Shown: positions 54,330-63,179 of the stretch, piece after piece | Numbering within the stretch: the stretch's first letter is position 1 | Layout of the letters: the number at the start of each line of letters is the position of its first letter | Origin: Bdellovibrionales bacterium Ga0074139 | GTDB taxonomy: Bacteria > Bdellovibrionota > Bdellovibrionia > Bdellovibrionales > Bdellovibrionaceae | DNA length: 64,000 nt | Assembly (NCBI GenBank): GCA_001464795.1 | Contig: LNEB01000015.1 | Span: forward strand, 124,001 to 188,000 | Reading direction: 5' to 3' | Notes under the pieces: generated by a model | Databases searched by the model: none | What the model was told of the DNA's origin: nothing | Seen by the model: the letters and a program-made list of their open reading frames with translations, nothing else | Program-made: the position numbers and the translations under genes

Positions 54330-55094
54330 TTAGATATCAGCTAATTTATCTACAGCGCCTGTCATGATCCAGCTTGAATCTTGGTTTTTCACCTCAAGTG
54401 AACCGCCAGGCATGTTGATTCGAAATATTTTTTCATTTGGCCATTTGCTTTGTAAAAAAACCGCTGCCGCCAAAGCGCCCGTTCCACAGGCTTGAGTAAA
54501 GTCTTCCACGCCACGCTCGTAGGTCAAAGCCTGAAGTGGTCTTCCGTGAACGGCTGGGCCCACCCAGGTGACATTCGCTCCGCGTTGTTCAAGCGAAGGA
54601 TGGGATCTTAGTTTTTGAGAAATTTGTTTCCAAAAATCAAATCTGTAAGATCTTTGGTTCGTTACAAAGTGAGGGACTCCGGTGTCACACCATAGGCCCA
54701 CAAAAACTTGCCCTTCAAGATCAATGGTATGTTTTTCAGAAATAATTTTTACTTCAGGCATGAGCACCCAATGAGAGCCACTTTCTGTCCAAGTTTTAAT
54801 CTTTCCTGCACGTGTTTCGTGATGAGCCTCGATAATATTTTCACTTTGATTTAAATAGGCCTGTGCACACCTGGCCGCATTTCCACAAAATTCTGCAGCC
54901 GATCCGTCTCGGTTATAAAAGTGCCATTGGTATTGGTGATCTGCTTTTTTTTCTAAACCCAAATACCCATCAACTTTATGTTCTGCACAAAGGGCTTGAG
55001 CCCCTTCAGCCGTGGGAAGGGGAAGATTGGAGCTTAATAATTCAACTACAAAAGTATTGCCAGCCCCAGAGTAAAGTCTTTGTTTCAGTAACAT
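54330..55094 (-). CDS. dapF: Diaminopimelate epimerase
   Basis: Makes meso-diaminopimelate for peptidoglycan and lysine. 254 residues, with the two catalytic cysteines, C70 in SAAEFCGNAARC and C203 in FTQACGTGALAAAV. The mid-region GVPHFV is conserved. AAGGA, placed across the stop of the small lipoprotein gene upstream, precedes its ATG, so the two are coupled. Confidence 0.95.
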   Translation of the reverse strand: MLLKQRLYSGAGNTFVVELLSSNLPLPTAEGAQALCAEHKVDGYLGLEKKADHQYQWHFYNRDGSAAEFCGNAARCAQAYLNQSENIIEAHHETRAGKIKTWTESGSHWVLMPEVKIISEKHTIDLEGQVFVGLWCDTGVPHFVTNQRSYRFDFWKQISQKLRSHPSLEQRGANVTWVGPAVHGRPLQALTYERGVEDFTQACGTGALAAAVFLQSKWPNEKIFRINMPGGSLEVKNQDSSWIMTGAVDKLADI

Positions 55095-55102
55095 TGGGAT
55101 CC

Positions 55103-55216
55103 TTAGGGTTTGAGTTGTTCTGTGGCTTCTGTTTTTTTAAGAGGCGGCAAGGGCTTCCCCTTCACTCCACATCCAGCGACATAAAGCGTAACAACAAACA
55201 AAAATATAAATTTCAT
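55103..55216 (-). CDS. lptM: LptM (YifL)-like 37-residue lipoprotein
   Basis: An unlisted small ORF: ATG at 55214-55216 (GAGG seven bases upstream) and TAA at 55103-55105. It has a short lipoprotein signal (MKFIFLFVVTLYVAGC) and then GVKGKPLPPLKKTE, matching the CG-x-KG-x-L-x-PP pattern of LptM, which helps oxidative folding of the LPS transporter LptD in enterobacteria. In E. coli the same gene lies directly before dapF, as here. Family identity rests on a short motif plus synteny. Confidence 0.78.
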   Translation of the reverse strand: MKFIFLFVVTLYVAGCGVKGKPLPPLKKTEATEQLKP

Positions 55217-55241
55217 CAAAAACCTCATTGCTATCAAAAGT

Positions 55242-55269
55242 AAAAAGGAAGGCCATGACCTTCCTTTTT
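55242..55269 (-). terminator. Terminator behind the 189-residue exported protein
   Basis: AAAAAGGAAGG (55242-55252) pairs with CCTTCCTTTTT (55259-55269) around a six-base loop, with a T run on the minus-strand side. It lies after the exported-protein stop and before the lptM-dapF run. Confidence 0.85.
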
Positions 55270-55301
55270 ACTTAGCAGCTCTTTAAACAAGAGTCACAGA
55301 A

Positions 55302-55871
55302 CTATTTTTTTACAAAAGACTTTAAGCTGATTTTCACTTCGCCAAATTGACTGGGCTGAATAATTTTAATCATGCCACCAACTGAGATTTGCTCAGGATT
55401 GATCCACGCCTGTGTGATATCGCCTGATTTTTTATCTTTGATTTTAGCAAAAATGCAGTCAAAAGTTCCAGCAGGAACAGTTATTTTTGCTTCTGTTACT
55501 TCAACGATTTCTTGCTCACCTTGCTCGGGAATTTTTTCTTCTTTACCGTTTACGATGAACTTTTTAATTTCGCCCGTAGCAGGATCGATCAACTGAGAAG
55601 CTGTTTGCTTTCCAGCAAAACCCAAATCCATGTTCTGATCCATCCAAATACCATCAGCACCGACTTCACGAACTGTTTGTACCATGGAACCTTTAATGAA
55701 ACCCATATCAAGATCGTAGGTGTTCGTATCGCCTTGTTTCCAGTCGATCAAATTTTGCGACTCAAAACTTGATTCAATTGCATTTTGAAAAATGGAAGAA
55801 ACAAATTCAACGGGACTGGCGGCCATTGCCGAAGTGGCAATAAGTGTAGAAACTAAAATCCTTTTTAGCAT
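55302..55871 (-). CDS. Exported protein of unknown function
   Basis: 189 residues with a Sec signal peptide (MLKRILVSTLIATSAMAAS) and a beta-rich mature part (YDLDMGFIKGSMVQTVREV ... EAKITVPAGTFDCIFAKIKDK). The VPAGTFDC sequence recurs in periplasmic proteins of unknown role. Monocistronic, with the terminator above and the ftsK gene in the other direction of flow just upstream. Confidence 0.78.
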   Translation of the reverse strand: MLKRILVSTLIATSAMAASPVEFVSSIFQNAIESSFESQNLIDWKQGDTNTYDLDMGFIKGSMVQTVREVGADGIWMDQNMDLGFAGKQTASQLIDPATGEIKKFIVNGKEEKIPEQGEQEIVEVTEAKITVPAGTFDCIFAKIKDKKSGDITQAWINPEQISVGGMIKIIQPSQFGEVKISLKSFVKK

Positions 55872-55938
55872 AAAATACCCTCCTAATTGGTAGTGACAAT
55901 ATCAGATCACGACCTCTGTAGGAGTCAAGGTACCCAGA

Positions 55939-58269
55939 CTATCTTTCGGACAAATTGTTCACTAAAACTTGACGCGGCTTGCTGCCATTGGCGGGGCTTA
56001 CTACGCCTTGGCTTTCGAAAATTTCTATCAAGCGCGCAGCGCGCGGATAGCCTAAACGAAATTTTCTTTGTAGCAAAGAAGCGCTGACTTCTTTTTGGGT
56101 CGATGTCCAAGATAAAATTTGATCATACATTTGATCCTGTTCTTCCTCTTCAAAACCTTCAGAAAAACTTCCACCACCCATTTCGGATGATGTGGTGTCG
56201 CCACCTTCCAAAATTCGAATACCTGCAGCATCAAACTCAGGCTCGCCCTGCTCGGACCAAAATTTCACTACGTTCTGAATCTCAGAGTCCTTTAAAAATG
56301 GACCATGATGCCTCATAGGTGCGTTCACGCCTGGAGCTAAAAATAACATGTCTCCGTTGGGTAGAAGTCTTTCAGCACCCGATGCATCTAAAATAATTCT
56401 TGAGTCTGTTTTTGATGCTACTTTAAGTGCAATTCTTCCTGGAATATTTGTTTTAATTAGACCCGTGACCACATCTTTACGCGGAGACTGTGTGGCAATA
56501 ATCAGATGCATTCCACACGCACGAGCCATTTGGGTGAGCCTTTGAATGGGATGCTCGACATCTTGCTTAGCCACCACCATCAAATCTGCCAACTCATCCA
56601 CGATAATCACGATGTAGGGAAGTGTTTGGAAGTGGTAGGTTTCACCACGAGTTTTGGCCTCTTGTTCAAGTTCTAAATTAATTTTTTCGTGCTCTTGAAT
56701 TTCTTCTGCTGATAATTTTTGAATTTTTTCATTAAACTTTTCTATTTTCTCGATTCCAAACTTAGAAAGGGATCGATACCTTTTTTCCATTTCTCGAACG
56801 GCCCACTTTAAAGCTCCTACGGCTTTTCTTGAATCGGTGATGTGCGGTAAGGCCATATGGGGAACTTTAGAAAAGGCCGCTAAATCCACCATTTTGGGAT
56901 CAATCAAAACAAGCTTGAGTGTTTTTGGAGAATGGCGAAATAGGAGTCCTGTAATAATGGAACCCACGAAAACTGATTTTCCTGATCCCGTTGTTCCAGC
57001 AATCAGCATGTGGGGCATTTTTCTTAAATCTACAATTCGGGGCTCACCGTTCACTTGTCGACCCAAAGCCATCGGTAAAATAATATCTTCTCTCCAAAAA
57101 TCTTCTTCCGCGACTAGATCTTTATAAAAAACTGTTTCCCGTTTGGCATTGGCTGTTTCAATTCCCACCACGTCCCGGCCCGGAATTTGTCCCACATAGC
57201 GTATGGAATCAGCACTCAGCGCAAGCGACAAATCTTCTTCAAGATCACCAATTTTACTAATCTTCACATCATCAGCAGGTTTAAATTCGTATAACGTGAC
57301 CAGCGGGCCTGGTTTGGCGTCGGTGACTTCTCCCTCGACACCAAAGCGTTTCAGCTTTTCAACCATCAAGTCCGCTTTTCTTTTGATTTCTCGCTCATCA
57401 ATCCGTACACGAGTCGCCGGCGGATCTTCTAGCAAACTAAGCTTAGGCATATTCCAATTTTCAATTCTTCTTGGGGGCTTGGCTTTTAAAGTGACTCTTC
57501 GCTTAGCGCCTGTGAACTCAAGTTGGTGCGGTGGATGAAGGGGGATCTCGATCGTTTTGTCATCATCGATGACTTCTTCTTGGTCTTGAATCTCTAGCTC
57601 TGTCTGCGCGGGCTTGCGCTGAAAAAAACTAGCAATTTGATTTTCTTTTTTCTCTTCTTTTGGTTTTTCCATTTTCTTAGCTTCTGTTTTTTTAATCACA
57701 AAAGCTTTTTTAAACACAAGTCCCAAGTCTTTAAGTGTCTCTTTGAAAAAACTAGCCAGCTCTAAAACATTTTTTTCTGAGTAAAAAACCACTAAAATAG
57801 AAAACAAGGACCACAAAACAATCTGCACTCCAATAAAATTAAATGCCTTTTGTAGAACCTGTGAAACTCCAAGTCCAAGCAAGCCACCTAAATAAATTTG
57901 ATCCGTAAAAAGTTTTACCGTAGGCCAGTACAAGGAGAGCAGGCTGCAACAAGTCACTAGAAGCATGGCTCCCCATAATGAGCGGACATTTTTAAGCTGA
58001 ACATTTTCACCCTGAAACATGCGAAAAGACATGCGAAAGAAACCGGCTACAAAAAGCCACGCAGAGGCACCGAAAAACTGATAAAAAAGGTCAGCTAAAA
58101 AGGAGCCAAAAACACCACAGTGATTTTTAGCTTCAAGGGTTCGGCCTAATGAATTAAAAGAGGGATCCGCGGGGTTATAGCTGAACAGGGCTAGGGCTAA
58201 AAACAGTCCTAGAGCTAAGTAAGAGATGGCAACAATATCCGTTTTGAATTTTTTAAAAATTTGGCTCAT
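55939..58269 (-). CDS. ftsK: DNA translocase FtsK/SpoIIIE
   Basis: 776 residues: four hydrophobic helices in the first 170 residues (YLALGLFLALALFSY; ASAWLFVAGFFRM; MLLVTCCSLLSLYW; IVLWSLFSILVVFY), a charged linker, then the motor with Walker A IAGTTGSGKSVFVGSI, Walker B YIVIIVDELADLMVV and a C-terminal winged-helix gamma domain (SASLLQRKFRLGYPRAARLI). It moves DNA to segregate chromosome termini at the septum. Next to queE on the other strand. Confidence 0.96.
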   Translation of the reverse strand: MSQIFKKFKTDIVAISYLALGLFLALALFSYNPADPSFNSLGRTLEAKNHCGVFGSFLADLFYQFFGASAWLFVAGFFRMSFRMFQGENVQLKNVRSLWGAMLLVTCCSLLSLYWPTVKLFTDQIYLGGLLGLGVSQVLQKAFNFIGVQIVLWSLFSILVVFYSEKNVLELASFFKETLKDLGLVFKKAFVIKKTEAKKMEKPKEEKKENQIASFFQRKPAQTELEIQDQEEVIDDDKTIEIPLHPPHQLEFTGAKRRVTLKAKPPRRIENWNMPKLSLLEDPPATRVRIDEREIKRKADLMVEKLKRFGVEGEVTDAKPGPLVTLYEFKPADDVKISKIGDLEEDLSLALSADSIRYVGQIPGRDVVGIETANAKRETVFYKDLVAEEDFWREDIILPMALGRQVNGEPRIVDLRKMPHMLIAGTTGSGKSVFVGSIITGLLFRHSPKTLKLVLIDPKMVDLAAFSKVPHMALPHITDSRKAVGALKWAVREMEKRYRSLSKFGIEKIEKFNEKIQKLSAEEIQEHEKINLELEQEAKTRGETYHFQTLPYIVIIVDELADLMVVAKQDVEHPIQRLTQMARACGMHLIIATQSPRKDVVTGLIKTNIPGRIALKVASKTDSRIILDASGAERLLPNGDMLFLAPGVNAPMRHHGPFLKDSEIQNVVKFWSEQGEPEFDAAGIRILEGGDTTSSEMGGGSFSEGFEEEEQDQMYDQILSWTSTQKEVSASLLQRKFRLGYPRAARLIEIFESQGVVSPANGSKPRQVLVNNLSER

Positions 58270-58362
58270 TTAAATAACTTACCTAATTACAGACCCGACA
58301 GGTAGCTATCAGATCCAGACCTTGACTTCAGTCGATAGCCTGGGCAAGACGTGAGTCTTGTT

Positions 58363-59001
58363 ATGCTTAAAATTAATGAGGTTTTTTACAGTATTCAGGG
58401 CGAAACAAGCTACGTTGGCTATCCGACTGTCTTTGTGCGAACAACAGGTTGCAATCTTCGCTGCACTTATTGCGATACCAAGTACTCTTATTATGAAGGT
58501 CAATTTTTCGAGGCTGCCGATTTACTTCAACAAATAAAATCTCACGGCGCTGAATACGTTTGCATCACGGGCGGTGAACCTTTACTGCAAAAAGAAATTT
58601 TTCCTTTCATGACTACACTTTGTGATCTTGGATACAAAGTTTCTTTAGAAACAAGTGGATCAAAATCTGTTCAACTTGTTGATCCTCGAGTCAAAATTAT
58701 TTTAGATATTAAAACCCCGGACAGCGGAGAGCCCGACTCATTCCTCGAGACAAATCTCAAGTGGATTACTTTATCAACAGAAATTAAATTTGTGATTTGT
58801 TCTGAAAAAGATTTTGAATGGTCAGAAAATTTTTGTCGTCAACATGATTTATTCCAAAAATTTATTGTTTTATACAGTCCATCATTCGGCCAAGTCAGCG
58901 AAACCTGGTTGGCAGAAAATATTTTGCAAAAAAAATCAAAAGCGCGGTTGCAAATTCAGCTGCATAAGTATATTTGGTCTCCCGACACACGCGGAGTATA
59001 A
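58363..59001 (+). CDS. queE: 7-carboxy-7-deazaguanine synthase
   Basis: Radical-SAM enzyme of queuosine/7-deazaguanine synthesis. About 212 residues: INEVFYSIQGETSYVGYPT at the front, the cluster motif CNLRCTYC (CxxxCxxC type) and CITGGEPLLQ. A GTG at 58351 would add four residues; I prefer ATG 58363, which matches family starts. The ftsK gene diverges. A Fis-like gene follows six bases after the stop, so they are likely co-transcribed. Confidence 0.92.
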   Translation: MLKINEVFYSIQGETSYVGYPTVFVRTTGCNLRCTYCDTKYSYYEGQFFEAADLLQQIKSHGAEYVCITGGEPLLQKEIFPFMTTLCDLGYKVSLETSGSKSVQLVDPRVKIILDIKTPDSGEPDSFLETNLKWITLSTEIKFVICSEKDFEWSENFCRQHDLFQKFIVLYSPSFGQVSETWLAENILQKKSKARLQIQLHKYIWSPDTRGV

Positions 59002-59007
59002 AATAGA

Positions 59008-59307
59008 ATGACACCAAATTTGAATAGTTCCGATCATCTTTTTGTTGCCAACCTCCAAGCTGTAAGCCTTGAGAAGTTAGTAAAAAGTAAACTTGAAGTT
59101 CTCTTCACACAGCAAAAAGAAGCTGATGTTGAATTGAATGGTCTTTACGATATCGTAATGGAACAAGTCGAACGACCCTTGCTAGAATTAGCCCTTAGAT
59201 CCTTCAATGGAAATCAGGTTAAGACGGCCCAGATGCTGGGTATCAATCGCAATACCTTAAAGAAGAAAATTGACATCTATAAAATAAAGTACAAAAGATC
59301 GATTTAG
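59008..59307 (+). CDS. Fis-family DNA-binding protein
   Basis: 99 residues, the exact size of Fis. The C-terminus is the Fis helix-turn-helix (ALRSFNGNQVKTAQMLGINRNTLKKKIDIY), shared with NtrC-type activators; the first half has no receiver or AAA+ domain. Probably a nucleoid protein or local regulator. Directly behind queE. Confidence 0.88.
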   Translation: MTPNLNSSDHLFVANLQAVSLEKLVKSKLEVLFTQQKEADVELNGLYDIVMEQVERPLLELALRSFNGNQVKTAQMLGINRNTLKKKIDIYKIKYKRSI

Positions 59308-59405
59308 TTTTTAACGACATCAGCAGGTTCATCTAGATTTTCATTATTGCTTAGCCCTGCAAAATTTTTGACATCGAGAAATCGATCGCAAACAAAGAGG
59401 GGATT

Positions 59406-60851
59406 GTGGCGACCGGAAATCAAGGTTTTCAACCTAATTCATCTTCAGTCAGGGTTCCGCCTCAAAATCTAGAGGCTGAACAATCCATTCTTGGAGGGCT
59501 TATGCTTTCTCAGGATGCGTTTGACCTGATCGCAGATAAAATTGATGAAACTGATTTTTACAGCCCCGCTCACCAAAAAATTTATTCTGCCATTCGTGGT
59601 TTGCACACCAAGGGTAAGCCCGTTGATCTTGTGACTGTGACTGATCAATTACAAATTCGTAGCGAATTTGATTCCATTGGTGGTTATGTTTATTTAGCCC
59701 AGCTTTTAGAAAAAACAATTTCCTCGGCTAACATCACGACTTATGCACAAATCATAAAAGAAAAAGCTTTGCTGCGAAAGCTCATCAACACAAGCACTCG
59801 CATTATCGACCGCGCCTACGAAGGCGATCAAGATGTGCAAACCATTGTGGATATCGCTGAAGGCGAGATTCTAAAAGTTTCTGAAACCAATTTGCACGAA
59901 GGCCTTGTGGACTCTATGCAAATTGTTAAAGATTCCATTAAAAAAATTGAAACTCTTTACCAGCAAAAAGAAGAAATCACGGGCATTCCTTCAGGCTTTA
60001 CCATGCTTGATAAAATGACCTCTGGTTTTCACCCAGGTCAGCTGATCGTCATCGCAGCCCGTCCTTCCATGGGTAAGTCTGCTTTTAGTATTAACTTAGC
60101 CGCCCATGCCGCCTTAAGAGCTAAAAAATCAGTGGCTTTTTTCTCACTCGAGATGAGTAAAGAAGACGTTATGGTGCGATTGCTTTCTTCTGAGGCTCGC
60201 GTTCACATGGGCTCATTAAGAAACGGTCGGCTTCAGGACGCTGACTGGCCAAGGCTTATATCAGCAGCTGGAAACATTTCGGAATCCAAGCTTTATGTGG
60301 ATGACTCTGCGGGTATCAGTCCTCACGAAGTCAGAGCTCGAGCTAGACGCTTACGCTCTAAGGGTGAACTCGACATGATTATCGTCGACTACCTTCAGTT
60401 CATGCAGCTGAAACAACAGCGCGAAAGCCGTGCTGTCGAAGTTTCTGAAATCTCTAGGCAGTTAAAATCCATCGCAAAAGAGCTGCAAATCCCCGTGATT
60501 GCACTGGCCCAATTGAATCGATCCGTTGAGGGTCGAACCGACAGAAGGCCCATGCTAAGCGATTTAAGGGAATCGGGTTCCATCGAGCAAGATGCGGATA
60601 TTATCATGATGCTTTTCCGTGAAGAGTATTACGATAAAGAAGATCCTGAAAAAAAGGGCAAATCCACAGTCATCGTTGGAAAACAGCGTAACGGTGAAAC
60701 CGGAGACGTGGCCTTGCTTTTCGAAGGTCAATATCAACGGTTTAGCAATACCGAGGGTTCTCCGATTAGCCCGCTTCCACCACCTCAGGCTCCGCCTAGT
60801 TATCCTGGTTCGAATAAGCCAAAGAACTTTGCGCCCGGGGCTAGCATCTAA
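59406..60851 (+). CDS. dnaB: Replicative DNA helicase
   Basis: 481 residues: the N-terminal primase-binding domain (VPPQNLEAEQSILGGLMLSQ), linker, and RecA-like motor with Walker A IAARPSMGKSAFSIN, Walker B MIIVDYLQFM and SDLRESGSIEQDADIIM. Starts with GTG at 59406, with AGAGGGG four bases before it. C-terminal tail is proline-rich. No intein seen. Confidence 0.96.
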   Translation: MATGNQGFQPNSSSVRVPPQNLEAEQSILGGLMLSQDAFDLIADKIDETDFYSPAHQKIYSAIRGLHTKGKPVDLVTVTDQLQIRSEFDSIGGYVYLAQLLEKTISSANITTYAQIIKEKALLRKLINTSTRIIDRAYEGDQDVQTIVDIAEGEILKVSETNLHEGLVDSMQIVKDSIKKIETLYQQKEEITGIPSGFTMLDKMTSGFHPGQLIVIAARPSMGKSAFSINLAAHAALRAKKSVAFFSLEMSKEDVMVRLLSSEARVHMGSLRNGRLQDADWPRLISAAGNISESKLYVDDSAGISPHEVRARARRLRSKGELDMIIVDYLQFMQLKQQRESRAVEVSEISRQLKSIAKELQIPVIALAQLNRSVEGRTDRRPMLSDLRESGSIEQDADIIMMLFREEYYDKEDPEKKGKSTVIVGKQRNGETGDVALLFEGQYQRFSNTEGSPISPLPPPQAPPSYPGSNKPKNFAPGASI

Positions 60852-60962
60852 CCCGACCTCTGTCTAAAATTCACAATATTTTTTATCTCCCGTTGCGATC
60901 TTTTTGACCGCTTGCTCTGATGAACTTGTCTTTAAAAAAGAGAATTCTGCATGGAGGCGGAA

Positions 60963-61169
60963 ATGACGGGTTTAACTCTGTATGAGTTGTTGTATGCATC
61001 TCTTGATTTGCCAGACAGCCTTAAGCAATCAGAACTTGATCGATTGCTAAGTCAGCACAAATTAAGCAGTGAAGAATTAACAATGGATAATTTAAGGGAA
61101 ATTGTGGCAGACCTTCTGCATAATTTGATCTTGGAAGAATCCAAACAAGAATCTGAATTTCATCAGTAA
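60963..61169 (+). CDS. Small acidic protein of unknown function
   Basis: 68 residues, almost all helical (LTLYELLYASLDLPDSLKQ, ELDRLLSQHKLSSEELTMDN, LREIVADLLHNLILEES). ATG 60963 has GGAGG five bases before it; an ATG 12 bases earlier contains that Shine-Dalgarno and is less likely. No family. It lies between dnaB and the convergent rplI terminator. Confidence 0.72.
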   Translation: MTGLTLYELLYASLDLPDSLKQSELDRLLSQHKLSSEELTMDNLREIVADLLHNLILEESKQESEFHQ

Positions 61170-61176
61170 ATAAAAA

Positions 61177-61201
61177 GGGCTTCAGATTGTGTCTGAAGCC
61201 C
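61177..61201. terminator. Bidirectional terminator between the small acidic gene and rplI
   Basis: GGGCTTCAGA (61177-61186) pairs with TCTGAAGCCC (61192-61201), ten pairs and a five-base loop. Five T follow on the minus strand (for rplI); the plus-strand side is weaker (CATTTAT). Confidence 0.88.
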
Positions 61202-61243
61202 CATTTATAAAACTTAATAATTTAAAAATAACTGGTTTTAAAA

Positions 61244-61687
61244 CTAAGCTCTTTCGACTGAAATCATGATGGAAGCTTCTAAGCCCTCACCATATTTTAC
61301 AGCTGCTTTATGTTGACCCAAAAGCTTAATGGGCTCTTGAAGCAAAATATCGCGACGATCAACAGAGTATCCTGCTTTTTGCAGCTCTTTTGAAATGTCT
61401 GTGGTTGTTACAGTTCCAAACAACTTATCAGATTCTCCAGCTGCCATTTTGAACTTCAAAGTGGTGCCATTGATTTTTTCTAAAGTTGCTTTTCTTTCAG
61501 CAAAGGCTTTCTTCTTTTTAGCTTCTGCCATCTGCTTAAGGTGGGTATATTCTTTTACTCTTTTTTCAGTCGCTTCTGCTGCCATTTTACGTGGAAACAA
61601 AAAGTTACGAGCAAAACCTTCAGAAACCATAACGAGGTCTCCTACTTTCCCAACTTCTTTCACATCTTGAGTGAGAATAACTTTCAT
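61244..61687 (-). CDS. rplI: 50S ribosomal protein L9
   Basis: 147 residues: MKVILTQDVKEVGKVGDLV, the N-terminal KDVEN-type domain with FARNFLFPRKMA, the long central helix (KQMAEAKKKKAFAERKATLEKING) and the C-terminal domain (KLFGTVTTTDISKELQKAG). Behind the DUF2232 gene (seven bases gap). Confidence 0.97.
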   Translation of the reverse strand: MKVILTQDVKEVGKVGDLVMVSEGFARNFLFPRKMAAEATEKRVKEYTHLKQMAEAKKKKAFAERKATLEKINGTTLKFKMAAGESDKLFGTVTTTDISKELQKAGYSVDRRDILLQEPIKLLGQHKAAVKYGEGLEASIMISVERA

Positions 61688-61694
61688 AAACGCC

Positions 61695-62564
61695 TCACAT
61701 TCCTGTTGTTTGGGCTTTGGATTTCATTTTGCGAAATCGACCTCTGAAATCAATCCAGAAATCAATGAATCCAATCAGCGCAAGGGCAACAAATAGTTGA
61801 AATACAAACAAAAAGTAACCAAGTCCTCGAACAAACCAACTTGCTCGAATGACATTAAAAAAACTTTCCAAGATAGCGATACCTTGAAGAAGAAATAAAA
61901 ATCCGCAGACAATTACGATGTTGGAAGAAATGATTTTTCCTGGCCACTCTTGAAATGAGCCTAAGAAAGAAAACATTGCCACCCACACAACAGCATCTGG
62001 CATTTTTAGTTCTAGAAAACGAATTCGACCGACAAATCTTTCCCGAGGAATACGAAATAATCCATACACGGTTCGCTCGAAAGAAAGACCGAAAGCCAAA
62101 ACTAAAATAAGGGACACAAAGGCAATTGCAGGCGTGTTATTAATGACGGCCTGAATGCTTTCTTGTGGTGGTAAACCACCTGGTGCTGCTTTTTCTAGTT
62201 GAGATCTTGTGTTTTCCGCAAACTGACTGAAAGTTGTTATTCCTTGCTTCTGAAGTTCAAAAATACTTCCCGCTGCAAAAACAATAAAACTTGCTGTCAA
62301 ACTCAAGAGTCCGCTCCATATCCAACGAACACCTTTGGATTCAAGCTCTGAGAAGAGTCCCATCAGAATCCAAATCGATGCTGCCATAAATCCATCGAAC
62401 TGAAAAAAAGCTGGTGATAAAACCAAACCCGTCAGCCAATAGGCGGCAGAACCGTAGCGAGACCAAAGCACACGAAGAAGAGGCGCACCTAAAAATGCAG
62501 TCACTGAGGTTAATGCAAACCCCAAAAGTGAAAGTATAAAAAAAGTACGGTCTATTTTTTTCAT
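61695..62564 (-). CDS. DUF2232 (YybS-like) membrane protein
   Basis: 289 residues with about eight membrane helices, from FFILSLLGFALTSVTAFLG to a last pair near LFVALALIGFIDFWIDF. Placement between rpsF and rplI is the common context of the DUF2232/YybS family; function unknown. A polar, glutamine-rich loop lies at about residues 108-130. Confidence 0.8.
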   Translation of the reverse strand: MKKIDRTFFILSLLGFALTSVTAFLGAPLLRVLWSRYGSAAYWLTGLVLSPAFFQFDGFMAASIWILMGLFSELESKGVRWIWSGLLSLTASFIVFAAGSIFELQKQGITTFSQFAENTRSQLEKAAPGGLPPQESIQAVINNTPAIAFVSLILVLAFGLSFERTVYGLFRIPRERFVGRIRFLELKMPDAVVWVAMFSFLGSFQEWPGKIISSNIVIVCGFLFLLQGIAILESFFNVIRASWFVRGLGYFLFVFQLFVALALIGFIDFWIDFRGRFRKMKSKAQTTGM

Positions 62565-62590
62565 GATTCTTGATCTAGCCTTTTTAAAAA

Positions 62591-63037
62591 TTACTCAGCA
62601 CGATCGGAACGATCAGATCGAGCCGCTTGCATCGCTTGTTTTCTAAGCTGAGCTTTAGCTTCTCTTTCGCGTTCGCGAGTGGCTGTTTCAGCAAGACCTT
62701 TTTTAAAGTTCTCGTAGTGCTTCGCCATTGGAACTCGCTCATCAAGACGAGTGTGTACGAAACGTAGCACCTTATCGTTGATTCGCATTGTTCTTTCGAG
62801 CTCTGCTACTGAGTTTCCTGTTGATTCAAAAAGAGTGTGGAAAAATAAGGCTTTCTTATTTTTTCCAATGGGAGTCGCAAGAGTGCGCTTGCCCCAAGTG
62901 TCCAAGTTGTGAACAGAACCATTGAAAGTTTCAATTGTGGCTTTGTTTTTTTTGAACAAATCTTTTTGTTGATCAACTGTTGCGTCCGGATGAACGATAA
63001 TAACAGCTTCATAGAAACGCTTTTTTGCGTCTGACAT
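62591..63037 (-). CDS. rpsF: 30S ribosomal protein S6
   Basis: 148 residues: MSDAKKRFYEAVIIVHPDATVD, NLDTWGKRTLATPIGKNKKA and the C-terminal charged tail (ERERE ... SDRSDRAE) that can carry added glutamates in other bacteria. AGGGAT precedes ATG 63037; the open frame before it is not S6 sequence. No rpsR follows, which is unusual: only DUF2232 and rplI do. Confidence 0.95.
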   Translation of the reverse strand: MSDAKKRFYEAVIIVHPDATVDQQKDLFKKNKATIETFNGSVHNLDTWGKRTLATPIGKNKKALFFHTLFESTGNSVAELERTMRINDKVLRFVHTRLDERVPMAKHYENFKKGLAETATREREREAKAQLRKQAMQAARSDRSDRAE

Positions 63038-63179
63038 TGTGATCCCTTCGGTTAATGCCCATTCCCCCATGGAAAGAGCAAGGATTTTAGGTTGTTACGA
63101 GTTAGCATGGTCTTGCTTATGACGCAAGCAAAGTGATCAGGACTTGGCCTCTAGAAAAGACGCTTGTAAGCTTTATCTA

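Noticed and set aside
60900-60950. A promoter before the 68-residue gene downstream of dnaB (TTGACC-17-TGTCTT)
   Set aside because: The -10 matches only three of six bases; not strong enough to list.
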